A DNA stretch of 64,000 nt. Source: Myroides fluvii. GTDB lineage: Bacteria; Bacteroidota; Bacteroidia; Flavobacteriales; Flavobacteriaceae. The notes under the pieces were generated by a model, which worked only from the letters and a program-made list of their open reading frames with translations, was not told the DNA's origin and searched no databases. Shown piece after piece: positions 9,844-18,257 of this stretch. Position 1 is the first letter of the stretch, and each line of letters opens with the position of its first letter. The position numbers were made by a program, and so were the translations under genes. Location: positions 1,570,501 through 1,634,500 of the forward strand of contig NZ_CP039934.1 in assembly GCF_009792295.1 (NCBI RefSeq), in the 5' to 3' direction.

Positions 9844-9896
9844 TGCATGTTGGGAATACTTTAGCATGGAAAGTAGACAAAATAAGAGAAAAAGTG

Positions 9897-9904
9897 TAAC
9901 TTTG
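9897..9904 (+). promoter_or_regulatory. Putative -7 element of bacilliredoxin gene
   Basis: TAACTTTG fits TAnnTTTG and lies 29 bp before the ATG. The -33 TTG is not obvious. Confidence 0.5.
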
Positions 9905-9933
9905 TTCTTACAATTTTAATTAAAGGTAAGAGT

Positions 9934-10344
9934 ATGTATCCAGAAGAAATAGTAAAACCAATGCGTCAAGAGTTAGTTGATGCAGGATTTGCAGCATTAT
10001 ATACAGCAGACGAAGTTGAAGCTGCTTTAAGTAAAGAAGGAACTACATTAGTAGTTGTCAATTCAGTTTGTGGTTGTGCGGCGCGTAATGCTCGTCCAGG
10101 AGCAATCATGAGCTTAAGAGGAGAAAAGAAACCAGCGCAAATTGTAACGGTTTTTGCAGGTGTGGATAAAGATGCGGTAGATGCAGCACGTCAACACATG
10201 TTCCCTTTCCCTCCATCTTCGCCTGCTATGGCTTTGTTTAAAGATGGTGAATTAGTTCACATGTTGGAAAGACATCATATCGAAGGACATCCTGCAGAGA
10301 TGATCGCTGAAAATTTGATCGACGCATATAAAGAATATTGCTAA
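9934..10344 (+). CDS. BrxA/BrxB family bacilliredoxin
   Basis: The 136-residue thioredoxin-fold protein has the family's Cys-Gly-Cys site: Cys46 and Cys48 in [14 protein letters not shown]. Members (YphP/YqiW in Bacillus) remove bacillithiol from mixed disulfides. Whether this organism makes bacillithiol is not shown in the window, though many Bacteroidota carry both. The length matches the family. It is a single-gene unit between its own promoter-like site and a strong terminator. Confidence 0.92.
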   Translation: MYPEEIVKPMRQELVDAGFAALYTADEVEAALSKEGTTLVVVNSVCGCAARNARPGAIMSLRGEKKPAQIVTVFAGVDKDAVDAARQHMFPFPPSSPAMALFKDGELVHMLERHHIEGHPAEMIAENLIDAYKEYC

Positions 10345-10350
10345 AAAGAG

Positions 10351-10378
10351 ACCACCTTCTATAAGGTGGTTTTTTTTT
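10351..10378 (+). terminator. Intrinsic terminator after bacilliredoxin gene
   Basis: An 8-bp perfect stem (10351-10358 with 10363-10370) is followed by eight T. Confidence 0.93.
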
Positions 10379-10384
10379 AAAGTG

Positions 10385-10392
10385 TATATTTG
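10385..10392 (+). promoter_or_regulatory. -7 element of plsC-like gene
   Basis: TATATTTG matches TAnnTTTG 21 bp before the chosen ATG. Its last three bases are an in-frame TTG that could be mistaken for a start codon. Confidence 0.55.
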
Positions 10393-10413
10393 CTCAAGAT
10401 ATACATTGAACTA

Positions 10414-11145
10414 ATGCAAAAAATAATTTCATATCCATTATCTGTACTATTCGTCCTCTGTTTGTTACTTGTGCTCCTTTTTTTTCACGGACTACAGTGG
10501 CTCGCTTTTAATCTTTTTGGTTACAACGCCCACAAAAAAGTGGTGGATTGCATGGTGTGGTGGATTATGTTGTGTACCGGTATCTTAGGTACGACGTATC
10601 GCGTTTCAAAAGAAGAAGAACTTCCTACGGATAAACCCATTATATTTGTTGCCAATCATCAGAGTATGTTTGATATACCGATGATTATTTGGTTCTTTAA
10701 ACAGAACCATCCCAAATTTGTCAGTAAAAAAGAACTAGGACAAGGAATTCCAAGTGTGTCCTATAATTTAAAACACGGCGGATCGGTGCTAATCGACCGC
10801 AATGATGCAAAACAAGCCCTAACCGTTATTCGAGGATTAGGTCAGTATATTTCAACGTATAACCGCGCTGCTGTTATCTTCCCTGAAGGAACTAGAAGCC
10901 GTGACGGACATCCTAAACGTTTTTCAGAAAATGGGGTTAAAATGTTATGTAAGTTTTCACCAGATGCTTACCTTGTTCCCATGACGATTAATAATTCGTG
11001 GAAATTGTTTCGATTCGGAAAATTTCCTTTAGGATTAGGAGCCAAAATTAGCCTTTACACACACAAGCCAATGAAAATTAGCGAGTACTCTTTTGAAGAG
11101 CTTTTTGCTAAAACAGAAGCCATCGTAAAGTCTAAAATAGAATAA
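10414..11145 (+). CDS. 1-acyl-sn-glycerol-3-phosphate acyltransferase (PlsC-type)
   Basis: I chose the ATG at 10414 (243 residues) because the alternative TTG at 10390 lies inside the promoter. The protein has an N-terminal membrane helix (about 8-30) and the acyltransferase HX4D motif NHQSMFD (His82, Asp87). The substrate motif FPEGTRS is around residues 156-162. It would transfer an acyl chain to lysophosphatidic acid at the inner membrane, making phosphatidic acid. An acyl-ACP desaturase follows 80 bp later, so the two may form a membrane-lipid unit. Paralogues acylating other lipids, such as ornithine lipids, are an alternative. Confidence 0.88.
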   Translation: MQKIISYPLSVLFVLCLLLVLLFFHGLQWLAFNLFGYNAHKKVVDCMVWWIMLCTGILGTTYRVSKEEELPTDKPIIFVANHQSMFDIPMIIWFFKQNHPKFVSKKELGQGIPSVSYNLKHGGSVLIDRNDAKQALTVIRGLGQYISTYNRAAVIFPEGTRSRDGHPKRFSENGVKMLCKFSPDAYLVPMTINNSWKLFRFGKFPLGLGAKISLYTHKPMKISEYSFEELFAKTEAIVKSKIE

Positions 11146-11225
11146 AAAAATACTAATTCTCGCAGTTACTCCCAAACAAACTAAACCAAACCGAAGAGCT
11201 AGTTGCGAAGTAAAAACTAATTGAA

Positions 11226-12224
11226 ATGTCAGCACACAATGTTCGTTTAGAAGTAATGCACTTCTTGGAAAAAAATATAGATAGCTTCGTAGATGATTAT
11301 CTAATACCTGTGGAGAAAATTTGGCAACCTTCTGATTTACTGCCGAATTCGGAGAGTGAAACATTTTTAGAAGATGTCAGAGAATTGAGAGAATACGCCA
11401 AAGAATTACCCTATGATTTTTGGGTGGTTTTAGTTGGTGATACCATTACAGAAGAGGCATTACCTACGTATGAGTCTTGGTTAATGGATGTAGAAGGCGT
11501 AAACCAAAAAGAAGGAGAAAGCGGAAACGGTTGGGCCAAATGGATTCGCCACTGGACCGGAGAAGAAAATAGACATGGAGATTTGTTGAGTAAATATTTG
11601 TATTTATCAGGGCGTGTCAATATGCGCGAAGTAGAGATTACAACCCAACATCTATTGAATGACGGGTTTGATCCAGGTACGGATAGAGATCCATATAAAA
11701 ACTTCGTATTTACAAGCTTTCAGGAGTTAGCAACCTATATTTCACACAATCGTGTTGGAAAATTAGCAAAACAATATGGCGATCATCGATTAGCGAAAAT
11801 TTGTCGTTTGATTGCTGGAGATGAAATGCGCCACCACCATGCGTATTCTGAATTTGTGGATCGTATTTTTAAAGTAGATCCAAGTGAAATGCTATTGGCT
11901 TTCGTCGATATGATGAAACGCAAAATTACCATGCCTGCTAACTTGATTCGCGAATCAGGTGGAAAAATGGGAGATGCTTTCGAACTGTTCTCGGATTCAG
12001 CACAACGTATTGGTGTTTATACCGCAATTGACTATGTTGAAATTATGCAGAAACTAATTGATCGTTGGGAAATTGCAAAATTAACAGGTTTAACGGATGA
12101 GGCAGAAAAAGCAAGAGAATACCTCATGAAATTACCAACTCGTATGTTGCGTATCGCAGATAGAATGACTGTGGGTAAAGAACAACATATTTTTAAATGG
12201 GTACAACCCGCTATTATTAAATAG
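11226..12224 (+). CDS. Acyl-ACP desaturase (ferritin-like di-iron fatty acid desaturase)
   Basis: The 332-residue soluble protein has the di-iron ligand pattern of stearoyl-ACP desaturases: EENRHG with Glu114 and His117, Glu167 in FQELAT, and DEMRHH with Glu200 and His203. The first ligand Glu is likely within TEEALPTYES (about 76-84). It introduces a double bond into an acyl chain held on acyl carrier protein, using oxygen. The length fits bacterial and plant members. Its position next to the PlsC-type acyltransferase suggests joint action in membrane lipid synthesis. Confidence 0.93.
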   Translation: MSAHNVRLEVMHFLEKNIDSFVDDYLIPVEKIWQPSDLLPNSESETFLEDVRELREYAKELPYDFWVVLVGDTITEEALPTYESWLMDVEGVNQKEGESGNGWAKWIRHWTGEENRHGDLLSKYLYLSGRVNMREVEITTQHLLNDGFDPGTDRDPYKNFVFTSFQELATYISHNRVGKLAKQYGDHRLAKICRLIAGDEMRHHHAYSEFVDRIFKVDPSEMLLAFVDMMKRKITMPANLIRESGGKMGDAFELFSDSAQRIGVYTAIDYVEIMQKLIDRWEIAKLTGLTDEAEKAREYLMKLPTRMLRIADRMTVGKEQHIFKWVQPAIIK

Positions 12225-12258
12225 TTTACAGTTAACGGTGAACAGTTTACAGTAAAAC

Positions 12259-12909
12259 ATGAATAAAAAAATTGAAGCAACTATTGCCTATGTTAGGGAA
12301 GAGCTAAAGCATGCGGAAGGCGGACACGATTGGTTTCATATCGAACGCGTACACAATAATGCTATCAATATTTTAAAAGGCGAACCTGAGGCTGATGCGG
12401 AAGTTGTGCGATTAATTGCTTTATTACACGATATTGCTGATAGTAAGTTCCATAAAGGAGATGAAACAGTAGGCCCTCGTAAAGCAAAGGAATGGTTGGA
12501 ATCGTTGGAGTATCAACCTGAAGTTGTAGCGCATGTAGTCAAGGGAATTGAAAATATTTCTTTTAAAGGGGGAAATTTCAATCAGAAGTTTACCTCTAAA
12601 GAATTGGAGATTGTGCAAGATGCGGATCGATTAGACGCAATAGGTGCGATTGGAATTACCCGTGTTTTTAACTATGGGGGATTTCAAAACAATCCGATTC
12701 ACAATCCAGAACAAGCCCCGCGATTTGGTATGTCCAAAGAAGAGTATAAAGCACATAAAGGAACGTCAATCAATCATTTCTATGAGAAATTACTCCTGCT
12801 GAAAGACTTAATGCACACGGAGACAGGTAAGCGAATGGCCGAAGAAAGACACCGTTATATGGAAGGTTTTTTGGCTCAGTTTTATGCGGAATGGGAAGGA
12901 AGTAGATAG
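12259..12909 (+). CDS. HD-domain phosphohydrolase (YedJ-like)
   Basis: The 216-residue protein shows the HD-superfamily metal site: GGHDWFHIERV (His23, His27), the HD doublet His57-Asp58 in LLHDIAD, and a later Asp in QDADRLDAIGAIG. The order resembles uncharacterised YedJ/YpgQ-type metal-dependent phosphohydrolases. These can act on nucleotides, but the physiological substrate is unknown. It lies 34 bp after the desaturase. That gap carries short TTTACAGT/TTAACGGT motifs related to those in the repeat array that begins just after this gene. Confidence 0.88.
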   Translation: MNKKIEATIAYVREELKHAEGGHDWFHIERVHNNAINILKGEPEADAEVVRLIALLHDIADSKFHKGDETVGPRKAKEWLESLEYQPEVVAHVVKGIENISFKGGNFNQKFTSKELEIVQDADRLDAIGAIGITRVFNYGGFQNNPIHNPEQAPRFGMSKEEYKAHKGTSINHFYEKLLLLKDLMHTETGKRMAEERHRYMEGFLAQFYAEWEGSR

Positions 12910-12912
12910 GTG

Positions 12913-13466
12913 GTTAACAGTTAACGGTTCACGGTTCACGGTTCAAATTTCCTGAATAGTTCAATGACTCTTTACTAAGAGAAGTTGATAAAAAGGCGGA
13001 AAAGCAAAGAAGCGAAAAAGCAAAAGCGCCTGATAGACTTGCAGTTAACGGTTCAATTTTCCTGAATAGTTCAATGACTCTTTACTAAGAGAAGTTGATA
13101 AAAAGGCGAGAAAGCAAAGAAGCGAAAAAGCAAAAGCGCCTGATAGACTTGTAGTTAACGGTTCAATTTTCCTGAATAGTTCAATGACTCTTTACTAAGA
13201 TAAATTGACAAAAAGGCGAGAAAGCAAAGAAGCGAAAAAGCAAAAGCGCTCGATAGACTTGCAGTTAACGGTTAAATTTCCTGAATAGTTCAATGACTCT
13301 TTACTAAGAGAAGTTAACAAAAAGGCGAAAAAGCAAAGAAGCGAAAAAGCAAAAGCGCCTGATAGACTTGCAGTTAACGGTTCAATTTTCCTGAATAGTT
13401 CAATGACTCTTTACTAAGAGAAATTGACAAAAAGGCGGAAAAGCAAAGAAGCGAAAAAGCAAAAAT
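12913..13466. repeat. Tandem array: five copies of a 110-bp intergenic repeat
   Basis: The sequence beginning CCTGAATAGTTCAATGACTC recurs at 12951, 13061, 13171, 13280 and 13390, giving spacings of 110, 110, 109 and 110 bp; the fifth copy is partial (to about 13466). Units differ by only a few bases. Each contains a purine-rich stretch made of AAGCRAARAAGCGAAAAAGC-like sequence, flanked by AGGCG and CGCCT arms that could pair (the right arm is altered in the third unit and lost in the last). Each full unit ends in a CAGTTAACGG-type motif. The array is preceded by three tandem ACGGTTC heptamers (12924-12944). No open reading frame spans it. Function is unknown. Confidence 0.95.
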
Positions 13467-13480
13467 GCCAATTAGATATA

Positions 13481-13516
13481 AAAAAAGGAAATCAATTTTA
13501 ATTGATTTCCTTTTTT
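13481..13516. terminator. Bidirectional intrinsic terminator
   Basis: A 16-bp perfect stem (13481-13496 with 13501-13516) has a TTTA loop, an A-run on the left and a T-run on the right. It ends pyruvate kinase transcription from the right and any transcript leaving the repeat array from the left. Confidence 0.92.
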
Positions 13517-13588
13517 CGTTTATATTTTTGAATGAGTGGTTTTCAATTCGGATTTCTCAACCGATCACTCATAACCGATAACCGATTA

Positions 13589-15019
13589 CTATTTAATTTC
13601 CGAAATTCTCAGCGTATTCACCATTCCTTTTTCAACGATTGGCATAGCCGCTAAGTTAATCACCATATCTCCTTTTACAGCGTGTTTCTTTTCCACAACC
13701 ATGTTGTTGATATCTTCAATCGTTTCGTCTGTGCTAACGTATTTATCGTAATAGTAAGCCTGAACTCCCCATAATAGGTTTAACTGCGTTAAAATGCGCT
13801 TATTCGACGTAAAAACAAGGATATCACTGTTTGGACGCCATGCAGAAATCTGAAAGGCGGTATATCCACTGTTTGTTAAGGTACAAATGGCTTTGGCTTC
13901 AATATCATTAGCCATTAAAGCTGCGTGATAACAAATATTTTTCGTGATATATCGATTGGTTTTAATTGTTGGAGGGCTTTGTGGTACATTGATTAACGGA
14001 GAATTCTCAACACTTTGAATAATCTGTGTCATCTTCTCAATTACTTGTACGGGATAGCTACCCACAGAAGTTTCTCCTGATAACATTACCGCATCAGCTC
14101 CGTCCATTACCGAGTTTGCAACGTCGTTTACCTCCGCTCTTGTCGGTGTTAAACTAGAAATCATGGTTTCCATCATTTGCGTAGCGATGATAACCGGGAT
14201 TCTAGCATTTTTAGCAATTTGTACCAATTGCTTTTGAATCAAGGGTACTTCTTGTGCTGGAATCTCAACACCTAAATCCCCACGTGCTACCATCAATCCA
14301 TCGCAGTAAGCAACCAATTTATGGATGTTTTTTACTGCCTCTGGTTTTTCGATTTTGGCGACAATTGGAATTTTGTGCTCTGAATGTTGTTTGACGATCT
14401 CTTGTAAATCCAATAAATCTTCCGGTGTTCTCACGAAGGATAAAGCCAACCAATCCACTTGTGCTTTAATAGCAAAAATAGCGTCGTTGATGTCTTTCTC
14501 TGTCAAAGCAGGTAAAGATACCTTGGTCATCGGTAGGTTTACTCCTTTTTTGGATTTTAAAGGACCTCCCTGAATTACTTTGGCTACAACTTCATCTGTA
14601 TTGTTTGTCGATTCAACTTCAAAGATTAACTTACCGTCATCTAATAAAATGGTCTCTCCTACATTTACGTCATTAGGAAACTGTTTGTAGTTCATGTAAA
14701 CGCGTTTTGCATCTCCTTTGAACTCTTCTTTGGTTGAGAAGGTAATCGTATCACCAGGATGAACAACTACATCTTCTGCCATGATCCCCACGCGTAATTT
14801 AGGACCTTGTAGATCTCCTAAAATAGACGTTGTATAACCGTATTCTTTATTTAATTCACGAATGATGTTGATTTTCTCTTGTACATCGGCGTAATCTGCA
14901 TGAGAAAAATTGATTCTAAATACATTTACACCTGCTTTAATCATGTTGTGCAACACTTCTTTTGTCCCTGATGCGGGTCCTAACGTTGCTACAATTTTTG
15001 TTCTTTTTTTTGCTACCAT
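13589..15019 (-). CDS. pyk: Pyruvate kinase
   Basis: The 476-residue enzyme starts with KRTKIVATLGPASG. It has NVFRINFSHADY in the first barrel strand, the catalytic-lysine region IVAKIEKPEAV, and MVARGDLGVEIP, which carries metal and phosphate ligands. The B domain occupies about residues 70-170. A C-terminal allosteric domain follows from about 350. It converts phosphoenolpyruvate and ADP to pyruvate and ATP, the last step of glycolysis. It begins 4 bp after the IPExxxVDY gene in the same direction, so the two are co-transcribed. The length is normal. Confidence 0.97.
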   Translation of the reverse strand: MVAKKRTKIVATLGPASGTKEVLHNMIKAGVNVFRINFSHADYADVQEKINIIRELNKEYGYTTSILGDLQGPKLRVGIMAEDVVVHPGDTITFSTKEEFKGDAKRVYMNYKQFPNDVNVGETILLDDGKLIFEVESTNNTDEVVAKVIQGGPLKSKKGVNLPMTKVSLPALTEKDINDAIFAIKAQVDWLALSFVRTPEDLLDLQEIVKQHSEHKIPIVAKIEKPEAVKNIHKLVAYCDGLMVARGDLGVEIPAQEVPLIQKQLVQIAKNARIPVIIATQMMETMISSLTPTRAEVNDVANSVMDGADAVMLSGETSVGSYPVQVIEKMTQIIQSVENSPLINVPQSPPTIKTNRYITKNICYHAALMANDIEAKAICTLTNSGYTAFQISAWRPNSDILVFTSNKRILTQLNLLWGVQAYYYDKYVSTDETIEDINNMVVEKKHAVKGDMVINLAAMPIVEKGMVNTLRISEIK

Positions 15020-15023
15020 ATTT

Positions 15024-15512
15024 TTAAAAAATTAGGTTGTTTTTCGATTTAATCGCTTCTACTCGGATCTCGTATGCGGTAGAAATTACTTTTATTGATT
15101 TTAATTTTTCAATGACTGTGCTAATCTCAAATTGTTCATCTGTATTTTCAACTTTTAGAAAGTAGTCTACCGTTTTGTGTTCTGGTAAGAGATACCCTTG
15201 TTTACTAATGGTTGAAACAACATATTGAAAGAGGGGTGAAGCCATTTGTGACTCAGGAAGTATAAAAGCTTTATTGGATACTAATTTCCACAAAACATGG
15301 TAATCTGGATCGTCGTATTCAAATAAAGAAAAGGAAGCTAAGCCTTGATCCGTTTCAATTTCAACATCGTGCGTTGTACGTTCTAAATAAAGGCCTAGAA
15401 TAGTATTAATAAGATAGGTGACTTTAAAATCCTCTTTGCGCGAAGAGTGGATCGCTATCAGACTATAGTTTTCAGCTTCAAAATCTTCTAATCTTAGAAC
15501 TACTGGTCCCAT
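15024..15512 (-). CDS. IPExxxVDY family protein
   Basis: I chose the ATG at 15512 (162 residues). A longer frame from a TTG at 15533 would begin inside a TATCTTTG promoter element. The protein contains LLPEHKTVDYFLKV, a variant of the IPExxxVDY signature that names this Bacteroidota family of unknown function. It has no membrane span or signal peptide and is rich in acidic and aromatic residues. It is found directly before pyk, as is usual in flavobacteria. A regulatory or structural link to pyruvate kinase is possible, but only from context. Confidence 0.85.
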   Translation of the reverse strand: MGPVVLRLEDFEAENYSLIAIHSSRKEDFKVTYLINTILGLYLERTTHDVEIETDQGLASFSLFEYDDPDYHVLWKLVSNKAFILPESQMASPLFQYVVSTISKQGYLLPEHKTVDYFLKVENTDEQFEISTVIEKLKSIKVISTAYEIRVEAIKSKNNLIF

Positions 15513-15530
15513 TTGTTTATTCGTTAGATA

Positions 15531-15538
15531 CAAAGATA
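15531..15538 (-). promoter_or_regulatory. Putative -7 element for the IPExxxVDY-pyk pair
   Basis: Read on the minus strand this is TATCTTTG, a match to TAnnTTTG, 18 bp before the ATG at 15512. It would allow pyk expression independent of acpP-fabF-rnc. No correctly spaced -33 TTG is visible. Confidence 0.5.
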
Positions 15539-15610
15539 CAACTTTTATAATTCAAATAATATGTAGCCATTTAGAAGAAAGATTAAGTAAATGTTAATTG
15601 ATTAACCAAT

Positions 15611-16357
15611 TTAGTGATTTATTTTTTCTTGCAAGGCAAAATAAGCGCGTTGCGAGGCCTTTTCTTCTGCTTTTTTCTTTGATGTAGCTCTTCCTTTTGA
15701 TATTAACTTGTTGTCAATGAATAGCTTGACTCCAAAATATTTAACATCTTCATTGGAAGATTCTTCATATGCATCAAATTTGAAGGTGTGCTTGGTTTTT
15801 TGACACCATTCTATAAGCAAACTCTTGTAACTTGTAATCTTAGTTTCTAATACGTGAATATCCGAAATGGTAGAGATTAATCGCTGGTGAATAAATTTCT
15901 CACAAGCGGGATAGCCCTGGTCTAAATATATTGCGCCAATCAACGCTTCTAGGATGTTGCCGTGTATATTTTCTCCAAACTGTTGATTGCCCATTTTGCT
16001 TTCGACAATATCGATTAAATCAAGGCTTTTGCCGATAGCGTTTAGGTTTTCTCTACTTACAATTTTTGAGCGCATTTTTGTCAAATACCCTTCGTCACCA
16101 CGGGGAACCTCTAGATATAAATGCGAGGCGATAATTGCGTTAAGCATCGCATCACCTAAAAACTCTAATCGTTCGTAGTTTATCGGATTTCCTTGAGTAT
16201 CAAGGATGTTCATCGAACGGTGGGTGAAGGCTAATTTATAGTAAGTAATATCCAATGGCTTTGTAGCCGTGATTTGAGATATCTTACGACAAAAATTCCC
16301 GTCCTTTTGATTTGAACGGGAATTTTTAAATATTTTATTTAATACATTACTCAACAT
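15611..16357 (-). CDS. rnc: Ribonuclease III
   Basis: The 248-residue protein has the RNase III signature NYERLEFLGDAML (about 79-91) and the second catalytic segment GNILEALIGAIYLD (around 134-147). A double-stranded RNA-binding domain follows (about 180-245, including FGVKLFIDNKLISKGRATSKKKAEEKA). It cleaves structured rRNA precursors and other duplex RNA. It starts 13 bp after the fabF stop, so it is co-transcribed with fabF and acpP. That order is very common in bacteria. Confidence 0.96.
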   Translation of the reverse strand: MLSNVLNKIFKNSRSNQKDGNFCRKISQITATKPLDITYYKLAFTHRSMNILDTQGNPINYERLEFLGDAMLNAIIASHLYLEVPRGDEGYLTKMRSKIVSRENLNAIGKSLDLIDIVESKMGNQQFGENIHGNILEALIGAIYLDQGYPACEKFIHQRLISTISDIHVLETKITSYKSLLIEWCQKTKHTFKFDAYEESSNEDVKYFGVKLFIDNKLISKGRATSKKKAEEKASQRAYFALQEKINH

Positions 16358-16370
16358 TACGTTGCTGTAC

Positions 16371-17624
16371 TTAAATGTCTAATTTTTTCACTAGCACACA
16401 AGCGTTGTGTCCTCCAAAGCCAAAGGTGTTACTCATACCTACTTTAACGTCTCTTTTCTGCGCTTTATTGAAGGTGAAGTTTAATTCAGCATCTATTTGA
16501 TCATCATCTGTAAAGTGATTAATCGTTGGAGGTACAATTCCATGCTCGATGGATAAGATTACGGAGATTGCCTCTATCACTCCAGCAGCTCCTAAAAGGT
16601 GGCCTGTCATCGATTTGGTAGAGTTTAGGTTCATCGAGTATGCGTGATCACCAAAAACATTTAAAATAGCTTTTGATTCTGCGATATCTCCTAATGGAGT
16701 AGATGTACCGTGTAAATTTACAACATCAACATCTTTTGGCTCAAGACCAGCATCTCTCAAACAGTTTTTCATTACGTTAGTTGCTCCTAATCCTTCAGGA
16801 TGTGGTGCCGTTAAGTGATGCGCATCAGCAGACATTCCACCACCGCCAACTTCACAGTAGATTTTAGCTCCACGTGCAATGGCGTGTTCATACTCTTCTA
16901 ATACTAACGCTCCAGCGCCTTCTCCTAGTACAAAACCATCGCGGTCTTTGTCCATCGGTCTAGATGCTGTTTCTGGACTGTCATTTCTTGTAGATAAAGC
17001 GTGCATTGCATTGAATCCTCCTACACCTGCAATCGTTACTGCTGCTTCAGAACCTCCTGTTACCATGATGTCTGCCATGCCTAAACGGATGTAGTTGAAT
17101 GCATCAATAATTGCATTGGTAGAAGAAGCACAAGCCGATACCGTTGTAAAGTTTGGTCCTCGTAAGCCATATTTAATTGAAATATGTCCTCCTGCAATAT
17201 CTGCAATCATTTTAGGAATAAAGAACGGGTTGAATCTCGGTGTGCCATTTCCATTTACGAAATCTGTAACCTCATTTTGGAAGGTTTCTAATCCACCAAT
17301 ACCAGAACCCCAAATAACTCCAGCTCTATCTTTATCTATTTTCTCTAAGTCTAATTTAGAATCTACAACTGCCTCATCAGCACTAACCATGGCTAATTGA
17401 GCATATCGATCCATTTTACGTGCTTCTTTACGATCAATAAAATCTTCTACATTGAAATTCTTTACTTCGCACGCAAATTGGGTTTTGAAATTGGTAGCAT
17501 CAAAATGTGTAATCGGAGCAGCTCCACTTACGCCATTAATAAGATTGTTCCAATACTCTTGGATATTATTCCCAATGGGAGTAAGAGCACCTAAACCTGT
17601 TACAACAACTCGCCTTAATTTCAT
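16371..17624 (-). CDS. fabF: Beta-ketoacyl-ACP synthase II
   Basis: I chose the ATG at 17624 (417 residues, MKLRRVVVTG...), which matches the usual FabF N-terminus; a longer frame to 17663 adds an unlikely leader. The thiolase-fold active site is complete: Cys165 in VSACASSTN, His305 in NLHGTSTPLGD and His342 in MTGHLLGAAG. It elongates acyl-ACP with malonyl-ACP in fatty acid synthesis. It lies about 200 bp downstream of acpP, after a hairpin, and 13 bp before rnc. Confidence 0.97.
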   Translation of the reverse strand: MKLRRVVVTGLGALTPIGNNIQEYWNNLINGVSGAAPITHFDATNFKTQFACEVKNFNVEDFIDRKEARKMDRYAQLAMVSADEAVVDSKLDLEKIDKDRAGVIWGSGIGGLETFQNEVTDFVNGNGTPRFNPFFIPKMIADIAGGHISIKYGLRGPNFTTVSACASSTNAIIDAFNYIRLGMADIMVTGGSEAAVTIAGVGGFNAMHALSTRNDSPETASRPMDKDRDGFVLGEGAGALVLEEYEHAIARGAKIYCEVGGGGMSADAHHLTAPHPEGLGATNVMKNCLRDAGLEPKDVDVVNLHGTSTPLGDIAESKAILNVFGDHAYSMNLNSTKSMTGHLLGAAGVIEAISVILSIEHGIVPPTINHFTDDDQIDAELNFTFNKAQKRDVKVGMSNTFGFGGHNACVLVKKLDI

Positions 17625-17772
17625 AAAGTAAATATTATGGTTTAATAAGTTAAAAAAACCCAATTTTTCACTTTATGTAAAAGGAAACATTGGGTAACTT
17701 TATATTTGTTTATCAGATTACTTTACTGGTAAATCTGTCCTTTTTTCTATTCTAAAAATAACTAGGTATGTC

Positions 17773-17817
17773 AAAAAATAATAACGCCCACGTGTTGTTA
17801 ACAACACGTGGGTTATT
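17773..17817 (-). terminator. Hairpin terminator/attenuator between acpP and fabF
   Basis: Arms 17780-17797 and 17802-17817 pair around a TTAA loop with a two-base bulge. Read on the minus strand, a T-run follows. It probably lowers fabF readthrough relative to the abundant acyl carrier protein transcript. Confidence 0.8.
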
Positions 17818-17822
17818 AGTTA

Positions 17823-18059
17823 TTACTTCTTAGCTTCTTCGATGTAAGAGATAGCTTGACCAACTGTAGCGATGTTTTCTGCTTGATCGTCTGGAATTTG
17901 AATATCGAATTCTTTTTCGAACTCCATGATAAGCTCAACAGTGTCTAGTGAATCAGCTCCTAAATCATTAGTGAAGCTTGCTTCTGCTACAACTTCGTTC
18001 TCGTCAACTCCTAATTTGTCAACGATAATCGCTTTTACTCTTGATGCAATGTCTGACAT
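17823..18059 (-). CDS. acpP: Acyl carrier protein
   Basis: The 78-residue acidic helical protein has the phosphopantetheine attachment site [15 protein letters not shown], with Ser37 as the modified residue. It carries growing acyl chains for FabF, the desaturase and PlsC-type enzymes, all of which are in this window. It is transcribed divergently from purN. On the minus strand TATTTTTG (18099-18092) is a good -7 element about 33 bp before the ATG. Confidence 0.97.
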   Translation of the reverse strand: MSDIASRVKAIIVDKLGVDENEVVAEASFTNDLGADSLDTVELIMEFEKEFDIQIPDDQAENIATVGQAISYIEEAKK

Positions 18060-18091
18060 AATCTTTAATTTTAAAATTTAATTTCCTAGGG

Positions 18092-18099
18092 CAAAAATA
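18092..18099 (-). promoter_or_regulatory. Putative -7 element of acpP
   Basis: On the minus strand this reads TATTTTTG, matching TAnnTTTG. No -33 TTG stands at the usual spacing. Confidence 0.5.
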
Positions 18100-18257
18100 A
18101 AAAACTTTATTTTATATCCTGATTATACATGTTAATTGTCAGTGCGAAATTATAAAAATAATTAATACTTAATACTATTTTTCTGTTTATTGTCAGTAAT
18201 TATTCTTTTTTTTGCACTTAAATAAAGTGTTTTAAAAATTTAAATACTACTTATATC

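Noticed and set aside
12951..13466. CRISPR array
   Set aside because: The 110-bp units repeat in full, including what would be spacers. There are no short direct repeats with unique spacers and no cas genes nearby.
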